Positions 33,905-43,212 are shown, numbered from the stretch's first letter. The stretch is DNA of 52,186 nt from an uncultured Bacteroides sp. (GCA_945913015.1 CAMECH010000017.1:1-52186); one strand, 5' to 3'. Notes: a model not told the origin generated them from the letters alone. Program-made: numbers and translations.

Positions 33905-35329
33905 TCAGATTGATTCGGAAGGTGTCTTTGCCGGACGGAGTGAGAATACAAATTCGGTTCCTACGCCTTCGGTGCTTATTACGTCAATATGCTCACCGTG
34001 GGCAAGGATAATTTCTTTGACAATGGAAAGGCCGAGACCTGAGCCTTTTTTATCGCGTCCTCTGGATGAGTCGGTTTTGTAAAACCGCTCCCATATCTTA
34101 GGAAGACTATCTTTTGGAATTCCGACGCCGCTGTCGCGAACCGATATAAATGCTTTTCCGCCCTGAATCGTAGTAGATATCGAGATTGCAGAGCCGGGAT
34201 GGCTGAATTTGATTGCATTGTCAATGAGGTTGTAAAGCACCTGCTGTATTTTTTCTACATCGGCAGATACCATTAACTGTTTGGAGGAAAAGGTAAGCTT
34301 GAATGATATCTTTTTCTCCAGACATGTTCCTTCAAATGTTTCAATTGTGTGACGTATTATATCGTTGATATCAAAATCTGTGTATGTAAGGCGTACACTC
34401 TTTGGGTCGAGGTCGTTTAATGTGAGCAGATTATTGGTAAGCTTTGTAAGCCGGTCAGTCTCAAACAGAACGATATTGAGATATTTCTGGTGCATTTCAG
34501 GCGGAATTGTGCCGTCTGCCATCGCTTCAAGATAGCCTTTTATCGAAGTGAGCGGTGAGCGGAAATCATGAGAAATATTTGAAATAAATTTCTGCTGGAA
34601 TTTATCCATCTCGTTAATTTCACTGCTCATATAGTTTAGCGAGGCACCAAGACGGTGCAGTTCATCGCCCGGCGGAAGATTGATGCGGTGCTGCAGATTT
34701 CCCTTTGAATACTCGTTAACACCGTTTATTATTTCTTTAAGAGGACGATGAATCTGGAAGAAATAGAAAATAAAAAACAGAAGTATCAAAAGCATCATTA
34801 TGAGGTATGTTACATAGTTGGTATTAAATGTTGCATAGACCTGGTTGCGTATGCTGCTTATCGGAACATGGATTGCCACATAGCCTTTTATGCTGTATGC
34901 GTTTGTTATCGGAGCCATTACACTTAACATGTCTTCGTCAAAATAATTAAAGAAATGGCCTGTCTGCGCATACTGGCTTCCGCTTCGTGTATAATCAAAA
35001 TCATCTATCTGCCGGCGCTCTTCGGGAATCTTTTCGTAAGCCGTATCCATAACAACAGTTCCGTCAGGAGTGATAAACATTATGCGTTCGTTGCAGGCGT
35101 TGGCAATTATACACATTTCGCTGCGTATAAGGCGTACCTTTTCATCCGAAAAATATACGCTGGCATAATCTTTTGACACAGATACGGCCTGCATATACAT
35201 TTCTTCGGTTTTTGAAGAGATTAATTCACGGTAATCAAGTGAATAGCAGAAATATGTAATTGATACAAAGCCTATCAGCCCCACTATAAAATAGAGCAAC
35301 AGGAATTTTTTGAAAATGGAAAGGCGCAT
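33905..35329 (-). CDS. Membrane sensor histidine kinase
   Basis: A 474-aa kinase of the PhoR/ResE type. Membrane segments at about 8-28 and 172-193 flank an extracytoplasmic sensor region; a HAMP linker, the HisKA helix (FISNISHDFRSPLTSIKGY) and an HATPase domain (LIDNAIKFSHPG, DSGVGI, GSGLGLSIVKEI) follow. The partner is the adjacent response regulator, 13 bases upstream in the same operon. The signal is unknown. The operon is led by mutS2. Confidence 0.93.
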   Translation of the reverse strand: MRLSIFKKFLLLYFIVGLIGFVSITYFCYSLDYRELISSKTEEMYMQAVSVSKDYASVYFSDEKVRLIRSEMCIIANACNERIMFITPDGTVVMDTAYEKIPEERRQIDDFDYTRSGSQYAQTGHFFNYFDEDMLSVMAPITNAYSIKGYVAIHVPISSIRNQVYATFNTNYVTYLIMMLLILLFFIFYFFQIHRPLKEIINGVNEYSKGNLQHRINLPPGDELHRLGASLNYMSSEINEMDKFQQKFISNISHDFRSPLTSIKGYLEAMADGTIPPEMHQKYLNIVLFETDRLTKLTNNLLTLNDLDPKSVRLTYTDFDINDIIRHTIETFEGTCLEKKISFKLTFSSKQLMVSADVEKIQQVLYNLIDNAIKFSHPGSAISISTTIQGGKAFISVRDSGVGIPKDSLPKIWERFYKTDSSRGRDKKGSGLGLSIVKEIILAHGEHIDVISTEGVGTEFVFSLRPAKTPSESI

Positions 35330-35342
35330 TTATATTCCCTCG

Positions 35343-36047
35343 TTATTTGTGCACTTCAAATTTGTAACCGATTCCCCATACGGTTGAAATAGACCAGTTT
35401 TTATGGTCTTTTATTTTTTCACGCAGACGCTTTATATGGACATCGACGGTTCTTGTGTCACCGAGATACTCATATCCCCATATATTGTCAAGAAGCTGTT
35501 CTCTTGTAAATACCTGATTCGGTGATGCCGCAAGGAAATATAAAAGTTCCAGTTCCTTAGGCGGCATTTCGACAGGATTGCCGTCATAGATTACCGAATA
35601 ATTGGTAAGGTTGATAGTAAGCCCCGGATACTCGACGACACGTGAATTATCAGGTGTGATGCCATCCGGCTTAAGAGCCTGGTATCTTCTTAAAACAGCC
35701 TTTACGCGGGCAACGAGCTCTTTTGAGTCAAATGGTTTAATCATATAGTCATCGGCACCAAGCTCAAGTCCAAGTACCTTGTCAAAGGTCTCGCCCTTTG
35801 CCGAGAGCATAATAATCGGAAGGTTACTGGTTTTGCGTATTTCGCGGCACACCTGATATCCGTCCATGCCCGGAAGCATAAGGTCAAGAATCATTAAATC
35901 GGGCTTAAACTCTTTGGCTTCACGCAATGCATCTTCTCCATCATGGACGATTGAGGTTTCAAAGCATTCTTTGGTCAGATATAAGGAAATAAGGTCTGCT
36001 ATATTTTCATCATCGTCAACAATAAGTATTTTCTGTTTTACAGCCAT
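35343..36047 (-). CDS. OmpR/PhoB-family response regulator
   Basis: A 234-aa regulator: receiver domain with DDD near residues 11-13, phospho-acceptor D55 in LMILDLMLPG, conserved Ser (MLSAKG) and Lys (MIKPF), then a winged-helix DNA-binding domain ending GIGYKFEVHK. The start follows ACGGAGGTATATC on the reverse strand. It lies between mutS2 (18 bases upstream) and its kinase. Confidence 0.94.
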   Translation of the reverse strand: MAVKQKILIVDDDENIADLISLYLTKECFETSIVHDGEDALREAKEFKPDLMILDLMLPGMDGYQVCREIRKTSNLPIIMLSAKGETFDKVLGLELGADDYMIKPFDSKELVARVKAVLRRYQALKPDGITPDNSRVVEYPGLTINLTNYSVIYDGNPVEMPPKELELLYFLAASPNQVFTREQLLDNIWGYEYLGDTRTVDVHIKRLREKIKDHKNWSISTVWGIGYKFEVHK

Positions 36048-36065
36048 GATATACCTCCGTTTTGG

Positions 36066-38462
36066 TTATTTAAATTCTACTATAGTAACACCGGCATCAC
36101 CTTCACCCTGTTCACCAAGACGGAAGGATTTTACATAGGAAATTCCCTTGAGAAATGATGTCACACCGTTTCGCAATGCACCTGTACCCTTGCCGTGAAC
36201 AATCCGCACAGGAGAGATTCCTGCAAGATATGCATCATCAAGATATTTGTCAAGCCTGGCAATCGCTTCATCCACAGTGCATCCGAGAAGATTAATCTCA
36301 GGGGAGATTGATGAAGATTTTCCCATTTTGATTTTGCCGCTTCCGCCTATGCCACCGGCAGGCTTACGTCCGGCAGAAGCCTTTGATACTGCGTTGCCGT
36401 ATGCATCTTCTTCAATGATTTCAAGGTCGCTTATATTGACCTTTGAACGGATGATTCCCATCTGTACAAATAAATTGCCCTTGGAATCCGGACGTGTGCT
36501 CACGGTGCCTGTAAGATTCATGCTGAGCACCTTTACACGTGTGCCAAGAGTAAAGTCGGCAGGCTTATGCTGTTTGCGCGGCTGCTTCGGCTCATCCTTT
36601 GACTTACTTAATCTGTCTTTGGTTGAGGTCATTTTGTCACGGACTTTTGTACGTGCTTTTTCGAGTTCCTGAACGGTCATTCCGTGCTTATTCATAACGC
36701 GGATAGTCTCATCGGCATATTCCTTTGCCTCCTGAAGAATCTGTGAGGCTTCCGATGATGCCTTGTCAAGAATCTTGTCGCGCTGCTCATTAAATTTGGC
36801 ACGTTCATTTATAAGCTCAGCTTTCAATCGTGCGGCTTCTTCCCTGAGCGCCTGCACTTCCTTTCTTTCTTCCTCAAGAGCGACTCTTGAACCCTCAAGG
36901 TCAGTGAGGACATCCTCAAACTGAATATCCTGTGTTTCAAGGCGGTTCTGGGCATCTTTTATTATATAATCAGACAGCCCCAGTTTGCTGGATATTGCAA
37001 ATGCGTTACTCTTGCCGGGAACGCCTATAAGCAGGCGGTAAGTAGGACGAAGAGATTCAACATCAAACTCGCAGCAGGCATTTTCAACACCCGGAGTTGA
37101 GAGGGCATACACCTTAAGTTCGCTGTAATGTGTTGTGGCAATTGTGCGTATCCCGCGCTTGTGAAGGTTGGCGAGGATAGCAGTTGCAAGTGCGGCACCT
37201 TCGGTAGGATCGGTACCTGCTCCTATTTCGTCAAATAAAATCAGTGTGTTGCGGTCTGCGTATCTTAAAATCTTAACAGTATTGGTCATGTGTGATGAAA
37301 ATGTACTAAGGCTCTGTTCAATGCTCTGCTCATCACCTATATCCGCATAAACCTTCTTAAAGACAGCAAGCTGTGAATTATCAAATGCAGGAATATTAAG
37401 GCCTGACTGCCCCATAAGCGTGAGAAGCCCGACAGTCTTCAGGGAGACGGTTTTGCCTCCTGTATTAGGACCTGTGATAATAAGCAAATCAAATTCACCG
37501 CCAAGCCATATATCGATAGGAACAACCTGATGCGGCTCTATAAGCGGATGACGTCCCTTTTTGATGTTTATATATCCGTCCTCATTCATGACAGGGCAGC
37601 TGCAGTGATACAGCTTTGAAAGAGAAGCCTTTGCAAATGCAAAATCAAGCTCCGTAAGCGAGTTCTGGTTGGCAGTTATGATTTCGGTATATTCGGCACA
37701 ATGCGTGCTCAGACGCGCAAGAATTGCTTCAATTTCGGCCTCTTCTTTTAAATAAAGTTCCTTTAAATCGTTATTGAGTTTTACAACGGACATAGGCTCA
37801 ATAAAAAATGTTGAGCCGGTTGCGGACTGGTCGTGTACCATGCCCGGAACACACGATTTATACTCAGCTTTGACAGGAAGACAGTATCTTCCGTTTCTCG
37901 TTGTTATTACAAAATCCTGCAGATATGTGCGGACTGATGCGGAGTTAAGCAGGGATGAAAGTTCCGTGTGGATTTTATCCTGACCGGATTTTATCTTGCG
38001 GCGGATATCCTTCAGCTCGGCACTGGCATCGTCGCTTATTTCGTCTTCACCTATGATGCATCTCTTAAGTTCGGTCCCAAGCTGTGTAACTGGGTCGAGA
38101 ACATCGAAAAGAGAAGAAAGCGAATCCGGCTCCTCACGATGTCCGGCATATGTCTTAGCTCTTGCGGCGGCATCAAGAAGTGCGCTTACATTAAGCAGCT
38201 CAGTTGTATTCAGGGATGCACCGGCATCAAGCCTACGGGCACTTGGGGTAAAATCTTTAAAGCCCCCGAATGATGGGGCACTGTGTGCAATAGAGCGTGT
38301 AAGAGCATCATTGGTGTTGCTCAGGGCATCGTTAATCGCATTGATATCTGTCATGGGATGCAGCGTACGGCACTTTTCGCGTGCAATTTCAGTAGCAGCG
38401 AAACCTTCCAGCTTTTCAATTATTTTATTATATTCAAGAGTTTTTAAAACTTTATCATTCAT
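36066..38462 (-). CDS. mutS2: Endonuclease/ribosome-rescue ATPase MutS2
   Basis: MutS2 is a MutS-like ABC ATPase with a C-terminal Smr nuclease domain; in Bacillus it acts on collided ribosomes and in other bacteria limits recombination. The 798-aa product has Walker A ITGPNTGGKTVSLK, Walker B LILFDEIGAGTDPTEGAAL, a long coiled coil (about 525-630) and the Smr domain with the HGKGTGALR signature near the C-terminus. No mismatch-recognition domain is present, as expected. The ATG at 38462 follows GAATGAGGATTAGT within the repeat cassette. It leads a mutS2-regulator-kinase operon. Confidence 0.95.
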   Translation of the reverse strand: MNDKVLKTLEYNKIIEKLEGFAATEIAREKCRTLHPMTDINAINDALSNTNDALTRSIAHSAPSFGGFKDFTPSARRLDAGASLNTTELLNVSALLDAAARAKTYAGHREEPDSLSSLFDVLDPVTQLGTELKRCIIGEDEISDDASAELKDIRRKIKSGQDKIHTELSSLLNSASVRTYLQDFVITTRNGRYCLPVKAEYKSCVPGMVHDQSATGSTFFIEPMSVVKLNNDLKELYLKEEAEIEAILARLSTHCAEYTEIITANQNSLTELDFAFAKASLSKLYHCSCPVMNEDGYINIKKGRHPLIEPHQVVPIDIWLGGEFDLLIITGPNTGGKTVSLKTVGLLTLMGQSGLNIPAFDNSQLAVFKKVYADIGDEQSIEQSLSTFSSHMTNTVKILRYADRNTLILFDEIGAGTDPTEGAALATAILANLHKRGIRTIATTHYSELKVYALSTPGVENACCEFDVESLRPTYRLLIGVPGKSNAFAISSKLGLSDYIIKDAQNRLETQDIQFEDVLTDLEGSRVALEEERKEVQALREEAARLKAELINERAKFNEQRDKILDKASSEASQILQEAKEYADETIRVMNKHGMTVQELEKARTKVRDKMTSTKDRLSKSKDEPKQPRKQHKPADFTLGTRVKVLSMNLTGTVSTRPDSKGNLFVQMGIIRSKVNISDLEIIEEDAYGNAVSKASAGRKPAGGIGGSGKIKMGKSSSISPEINLLGCTVDEAIARLDKYLDDAYLAGISPVRIVHGKGTGALRNGVTSFLKGISYVKSFRLGEQGEGDAGVTIVEFK

Positions 38463-38490
38463 ACTAATCCTCATTCCGCAGACGCTTTGA
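38460..38490 (-). promoter_or_regulatory. Interspersed RBS cassette before mutS2
   Basis: On the reverse strand CAAAGCGTCTGCGGAATG followed by AGGATTAGTATG directly supplies the mutS2 Shine-Dalgarno. It is nearly identical to the cassette at 33517-33546. Confidence 0.65.
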
Positions 38491-38504
38491 CGTCAATTTA
38501 AACA

Positions 38505-38534
38505 AATACAGATATATTTTACCTTATCTGTATT
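38505..38534. repeat. Perfect inverted repeat upstream of mutS2
   Basis: AATACAGATA (38505-38514) and TATCTGTATT (38525-38534) are perfect 10-bp arms around a 10-base AT-rich loop, in the divergent gap between mutS2 and the HtrA-like gene. It could be an operator or a transcript hairpin; on the reverse strand TTGAAT begins right beside it. Confidence 0.6.
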
Positions 38535-38702
38535 CAAAATTCCACTTTTATTTAAATGAAAATACAGTAAAAATGTGCTGTGTAAATATGATATAAGCAA
38601 ATAGGAGATTTATTAACAGCTAATTCATTATTTGTTCATAAATATACTGTAAAATGTGCAGATATATGAGTGTTACAATACTTTGACTTATGAGGGTGAC
38701 GC

Positions 38703-40013
38703 ATGGATTCAAAGGACAATAAGAAAAAAAAAGAGTCGGTACAGCAGTCAGAGCAGTATAGTCTTTATACGGAGAGAATTGTTGAGAAGCCTTCTGTAAA
38801 ATACCGCAGGCTTATAAGGCTTGCGGAGATGGTTGTCGGTGGTATGGTATTTGGCATATTTGCGGCAGCAACATTTGTTATTGTATATAACTATTTGAGT
38901 GTTGCCGGTGCCGAACAAAATAGAAACAAAAGACCGGGAATTGTAATAGAAAAGGATGAGTATCCTTCGGAGACGCAGAGCGCAAAAGCGGATGATAGTG
39001 GGCAGTCTGAGACACAGCAGAACGCGCAGCTACCTTTTGACGGAAATGCTGCGGATATAACAATGGCAGCGGAATTAAGCAGATATGAAATGCTTCAGCG
39101 GGGAATTGAACTTGCAGGACATACAATCGTCAGGGTGGCCGGAAACAGGCAGTATGGCGACAATCCGTTTGAAGACGATTCAACATTTTCCGCAGGTGTC
39201 ATATTTGCGGAGATTGACTCGGAATACCTGCTGCTTACACGCTATGATGAGGTCAGTGCAGCTTCGGATATTACAGTGCAGTTTGGCGAGCTGAGTGAAG
39301 TGACAGGATATTATGTAAAAGGTGATGCCGATACAGGCATTGCAATTGTAAGTATAAAAGAAAACGATATGCCGGCATCGGCAAGGGCATACGTAAAAAC
39401 AGCGTCACTGGGCAACTCCTATACGGTTGTGCAGGGAAGTCCGGTGATTGCGGCAGGGCACGTTATGGGCACTGATTTTGCGGTAAATACAGGAATTACA
39501 ACCAATGTTGTTAATAAGGCAAGTCTGGTGGATGCTTATGTCGGGCTGATTTATACAAATATGATGCCGGTAAGGGAAGATTATGGCTTTCTGTTTGATT
39601 TGAACGGAAATCTTATCGGTATTCCGGTAACCGGAGCAGACAATGATGTTATGACATTTTACGGCATTTCGGATTTGAAGGCGCTTATTGAGGAGCTGTC
39701 AAACGGCTATACAGTAACTTACTGCGGAATTATCGGTGAAAACGTCACATCAGCAATGGCGGCTGCGTACAGGCTGCCGACTGGAGTATATATTACTTCG
39801 GTGCAGGAAAATTCACCGGCTTATCATGCGGGGCTGCAGGCAGGAGATGTTATTACTTCGATAAATGATGAAGCGGTTTTGACATTTAGCGCATTTAGTG
39901 AGAAAATATATAAGCTGAATGGCGGAGACAAGGCAACAATCAATGTCAAACGTCTTGGAAAAGATGATTACAAGGACATTTTGTTCAGTGTCACGCTCGG
40001 TAATAAGGAATAG
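38703..40013 (+). CDS. HtrA-like membrane protein without catalytic triad, PDZ
   Basis: A 436-aa protein with a basic cytoplasmic N-terminus, one membrane segment (about 44-66), a low-complexity linker, a trypsin-like beta-barrel region (about 135-335) and a PDZ domain (about 345-430: VYITSVQENSPAYHAGLQAGD). In HtrA proteases the His lies in TNxHV and the Ser in GNSGGP; here these places read LLLTRYDEV and MPVREDYGFLFD, and the DLA aspartate reads TGIAIV. It therefore looks like a pseudoprotease that may bind peptides through its PDZ domain. It may be cotranscribed with yhaM. Confidence 0.8.
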   Translation: MDSKDNKKKKESVQQSEQYSLYTERIVEKPSVKYRRLIRLAEMVVGGMVFGIFAAATFVIVYNYLSVAGAEQNRNKRPGIVIEKDEYPSETQSAKADDSGQSETQQNAQLPFDGNAADITMAAELSRYEMLQRGIELAGHTIVRVAGNRQYGDNPFEDDSTFSAGVIFAEIDSEYLLLTRYDEVSAASDITVQFGELSEVTGYYVKGDADTGIAIVSIKENDMPASARAYVKTASLGNSYTVVQGSPVIAAGHVMGTDFAVNTGITTNVVNKASLVDAYVGLIYTNMMPVREDYGFLFDLNGNLIGIPVTGADNDVMTFYGISDLKALIEELSNGYTVTYCGIIGENVTSAMAAAYRLPTGVYITSVQENSPAYHAGLQAGDVITSINDEAVLTFSAFSEKIYKLNGGDKATINVKRLGKDDYKDILFSVTLGNKE

Positions 40014-40045
40014 TAGAAAAATAGAGATGAGGCTTAAGTTGGAAC

Positions 40046-40987
40046 ATGAAGTTTATTGAGACGTTAAAGGACGGAGACAGGGTAGCGGATATTTATCTTT
40101 GTAAGAACAAAACAACGGCAATGACGAAGACGGGAAAGGAATATGAAAGTATAATCCTGCAGGATAAAACAGGATGTCTCGACGGCAAAATCTGGGACCC
40201 GGGTTCAATGGGGATAGGTGATTATGAGACATTGGATTATGTTGAAGTAAGCGGGCTTGTGACAAACTACAATGGCGCACTTCAGCTGAAGGTTGAACGT
40301 CTGCGCAAAGTCTCGGAAGGCGAGTATGAACCTGCCAATTATATGCCGGTCAGCCGTTTTTCAATTGATGAAATGTATGAAGAACTGCTCGGTTACATAC
40401 GAAGTGTTCAGAATGTGTATATTAAGAAGCTTTTGGAGAGTTTTTTTGTTGAGGACAAGGAATTTATACAGACATTTAAAAAGCGTTCTGCAGCAAAGAG
40501 CATACACCACGGATTTATGGGAGGGCTGCTTGAGCACAGTTTAAGTGTGACAAGATTATGTGAATATCTTGCTAAGTCGTATTCTTATCTGAACAGGGAT
40601 TTACTGATTGCATGTGCAATGCTGCATGATGTCGGTAAGGTTCCTGAATTTACTGATTTTCCGCTGAATGACTACACTGATGACGGAAATCTTCTCGGGC
40701 ATATTGTGATGGGCTCAGAGATGGTCAGCGATAAGATTCGCACAATTGAAGGGTTCCCTAAGCATATTGAGACTGAGATTAAACACTGCATTTTATCGCA
40801 TCATGGAGAACTGGAATTTGGTTCGCCTAAGAAACCGGCGCTTGCCGAGGCGATGGCGCTCAGTATGGCAGATAACCTTGATGCAAAGTTAGAGACACTC
40901 AGAGAAGTATTTGACTCAAAGGAGGGCGGAGACTGGATGGGTTATAACCGCCTGTTTGAAAGCAATATTAAGAGAACAAAAATTTGA
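40046..40987 (+). CDS. yhaM: 3'-5' exoribonuclease YhaM
   Basis: YhaM degrades RNA from the 3' end. The 313-aa product has an N-terminal OB-fold (about 10-95: YESIILQDKTGCLDGKIWDPG) and a C-terminal HD domain with HHGFMGGLLEHSLSV, CAMLHDVGK and LSHHGELEFGSP, the metal ligands of the family. Length matches Bacillus YhaM. It lies 32 bases after the HtrA-like gene and nine bases before rlmD. Confidence 0.94.
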   Translation: MKFIETLKDGDRVADIYLCKNKTTAMTKTGKEYESIILQDKTGCLDGKIWDPGSMGIGDYETLDYVEVSGLVTNYNGALQLKVERLRKVSEGEYEPANYMPVSRFSIDEMYEELLGYIRSVQNVYIKKLLESFFVEDKEFIQTFKKRSAAKSIHHGFMGGLLEHSLSVTRLCEYLAKSYSYLNRDLLIACAMLHDVGKVPEFTDFPLNDYTDDGNLLGHIVMGSEMVSDKIRTIEGFPKHIETEIKHCILSHHGELEFGSPKKPALAEAMALSMADNLDAKLETLREVFDSKEGGDWMGYNRLFESNIKRTKI

Positions 40988-40996
40988 TGGTGGGAT

Positions 40997-42487
40997 ATGA
41001 TTAAGAAAAATGATGTTGTAACAGTGACAATAGAAGATATGAGCTCAGAAGGGCAGGGCATAGGAATTGTCCACAACGAATCCACAGGCGGTGCTTGTGG
41101 ATTTGTTCTGTTTATCAAGGATACGGTTATAGGTGATGTTGTAGAAGCAAAGGTTATGAAGACCAAGAAATCATACGGCTATGCCCGTATGACAAAGCTC
41201 ATTACGCCTTCAAAGGATCGTGTGGAGGCGAGATGTCCGGTTGCAAGGCAGTGCGGCGGCTGCCAGCTTCAGGAGATGAGTTATCCTGCGCAGCTTGCAT
41301 TTAAGCAGAATAAGGTTGCCAATAACCTTAAGCGAATCGGAGGCCTTTCACAGGAAAAGGGTGATTATGAAATGCTTCCTATTATCGGAATGGATTCGCC
41401 TTATGAACCATTTCATTACCGCAATAAGGCACAGTTTCCGGTTGGGCGTGACAAGGACGGAAATCTTAAAATCGGCTTCTATGCAGGCAGAACGCATGAC
41501 ATAATTGACTGTATGGATTGCTGCATCGGTGCACCTGTAAATGCAGGAATTCTTGCAATTGTCAAAGAATGGATGTTGAGAAACAATATTAAGCCGTATG
41601 ATGAGCTTACACACAAAGGTGTTGTGCGTCATATTCTTATACGCACAGGTTACGCTACGGGACAGGTTTGTGTATGCCTTGTGATAAATGCCGAAAAGCT
41701 TAATAATTATTCTGAACTTGTGGAAAATCTTTCTAAAGTCGCAGGAATGACGTCAATTATGGTGAATTTTAACCGCGAGCAGACAAATGTTATTCTCGGT
41801 GAATGCTGTGAAACGCTCTGGGGCAAACCATATATTGAGGACTGCATAGGTGATGTGCGATATCGTATTTCACCGCTTTCATTTTATCAGGTCAATCCTG
41901 TACAGACGAAGCGTATGTATGACAAAGTTATGGAATTTGCTGCTCTTACAGGAAAGGAATCCGTGTGGGACCTTTACTGCGGCATAGGAACCATCTCGCT
42001 TTTTCTTGCAAAGAAAGCAAAGAAGGTGTATGGCGTTGAGATAGTGCCGCAGGCAATTGAGGATGCAAAGTGCAATGCAGCGCTTAACAATATAGAAAAT
42101 GCAGAGTTTTTTGTCGGCAGGGCTGAGGAGGTTGTGCCGCATTTCTACGAGCAGAAACGTAAGGAGGCAGCTTTGCGTGGCAATGCAGCAAAAGATGCCG
42201 GTGCTGCGAATGAAATTCCGGGCAGCCTGCAGGATACAGATATGCTTACTCCTGATGTTATTGTAGTTGACCCTCCGCGCAAGGGATGTGAGACCTCGCT
42301 TCTTGACACGATGCTTCTTATGGCACCGCCGCGGATTGTATATGTAAGCTGCGACTCCGCAACTCTGGCACGTGATTTGAAGTATCTGACAGCCTCCGGT
42401 GATTATCAGGTAAAGCAGGTGCAGTGCTACGATAATTTCTGCCAGGGAGTACATGTAGAGAGTATAGTATTACTCACGCAGAAATAG
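40997..42487 (+). CDS. rlmD: 23S rRNA (uracil-5)-methyltransferase, RlmD/RumA type
   Basis: A 496-aa TrmA/RlmD-family enzyme making m5U in 23S rRNA. It has an N-terminal TRAM domain, the Fe-S cluster cysteines (CPVARQCGGCQLQ plus a distal Cys), the SAM site DLYCGIGTISLFLA and catalytic VDPPRKGC and SCDSATLARDL. A roughly 30-residue polar insertion (KRKEAALRGNAAKDAG...) sits before the VDPPRKG loop and is not part of the core fold. Whether it targets U1939 or U747 cannot be read by eye. It marks the right edge of the conserved region. Confidence 0.93.
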   Translation: MIKKNDVVTVTIEDMSSEGQGIGIVHNESTGGACGFVLFIKDTVIGDVVEAKVMKTKKSYGYARMTKLITPSKDRVEARCPVARQCGGCQLQEMSYPAQLAFKQNKVANNLKRIGGLSQEKGDYEMLPIIGMDSPYEPFHYRNKAQFPVGRDKDGNLKIGFYAGRTHDIIDCMDCCIGAPVNAGILAIVKEWMLRNNIKPYDELTHKGVVRHILIRTGYATGQVCVCLVINAEKLNNYSELVENLSKVAGMTSIMVNFNREQTNVILGECCETLWGKPYIEDCIGDVRYRISPLSFYQVNPVQTKRMYDKVMEFAALTGKESVWDLYCGIGTISLFLAKKAKKVYGVEIVPQAIEDAKCNAALNNIENAEFFVGRAEEVVPHFYEQKRKEAALRGNAAKDAGAANEIPGSLQDTDMLTPDVIVVDPPRKGCETSLLDTMLLMAPPRIVYVSCDSATLARDLKYLTASGDYQVKQVQCYDNFCQGVHVESIVLLTQK

Positions 42488-42515
42488 CCTGTTACAGGCG
42501 GTAAGAATTGCTTAA

Positions 42516-42680
42516 GTGGCAAGGGAGTTAGAAGATTTAAAAGACATAGACATTATAACATTTGATATTATTATTCTTCAGGCGTATGTATATTACGCAC
42601 AGAAAAATGATAATTCAAACAGCAAAGGATTAAAGGCAATATATAAAAAGTATTGTGCGGATGTTATACGCGAATGTTAA
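42516..42680 (+). CDS. Possible 54-residue protein or gene remnant
   Basis: From GTG 42516 an open frame runs 54 codons (starts MARELEDLKDID, contains QAYVYYAQKND, ends CADVIREC) to TAA at 42680. There is no clear RBS before the GTG. The composition looks protein-like, but no family is recognised. It sits between rlmD and the dihydrofolate reductase gene where base composition starts to change, so it may be the tail of a lost gene. Confidence 0.35.
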   Translation: MARELEDLKDIDIITFDIIILQAYVYYAQKNDNSNSKGLKAIYKKYCADVIREC

Positions 42681-42699
42681 TGTGAGGTAAAGTTAAAGC

Positions 42700-43173
42700 A
42701 TGGTTGGTTTAATTGTTGCACGTTCAAAAAATAACGTGATTGGTAAAAATGGTGAAATTCCATGGAAGATTAAGGGAGAACAGAAACAATTTAAGGAACT
42801 TACAACTGGAAATGTTGTGATTATGGGTCGGAACTCCTTTGATGAAATCGGACATCCATTGCCTAATAGAGAAAATATTGTTGTATCCCGAAGTAAAAAG
42901 TATGAAGGTGATAATCTTTATACTGCAAAATCTGTAAAAGAAGCTATTGAAATGGCGGGGAATAAAGATGTATTTATTGCGGGTGGATATGGAGTGTATT
43001 CAGAGGCTATTCCGTTTGTAGATGTGATGTACATCACAGAAGTAGAGTTGGTAGTTGAAGATGGTGATGTGTTTTTCCCTGACTTTGATGTTGATGAGTT
43101 TGATGTTGTTATCGGGGAAACTTTAGGGGATACTATTAAGTATACAAGGACTATTTATACAAGAAAAAGATAA
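42700..43173 (+). CDS. DfrF-like dihydrofolate reductase
   Basis: A 157-aa dihydrofolate reductase producing tetrahydrofolate. Conserved sites are GLIVARSKNNVIGKNG, IPWKIKGEQKQFKELT with the active-site Glu, VVIMGRNSF, FIAGGYGVY (NADPH site) and the C-terminal KYTRTIYTRK. No thyA is adjacent. From memory, the N-terminal third is very close to acquired trimethoprim-insensitive DfrF of Gram-positive bacteria and unlike ordinary chromosomal Firmicute enzymes; no database comparison was possible. GTGAGGTAAAGTTAAAGC precedes the ATG. Confidence 0.88.
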   Translation: MVGLIVARSKNNVIGKNGEIPWKIKGEQKQFKELTTGNVVIMGRNSFDEIGHPLPNRENIVVSRSKKYEGDNLYTAKSVKEAIEMAGNKDVFIAGGYGVYSEAIPFVDVMYITEVELVVEDGDVFFPDFDVDEFDVVIGETLGDTIKYTRTIYTRKR

Positions 43174-43212
43174 CCTGTTTTATTGTAAAAGATATGGACG
43201 AGGTGATTTATC

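Noticed and set aside
42487-42499. GCCTGT-T-ACAGGC hairpin after rlmD as a terminator
   Set aside because: The loop is a single base and no T-run follows, so it is not convincing.
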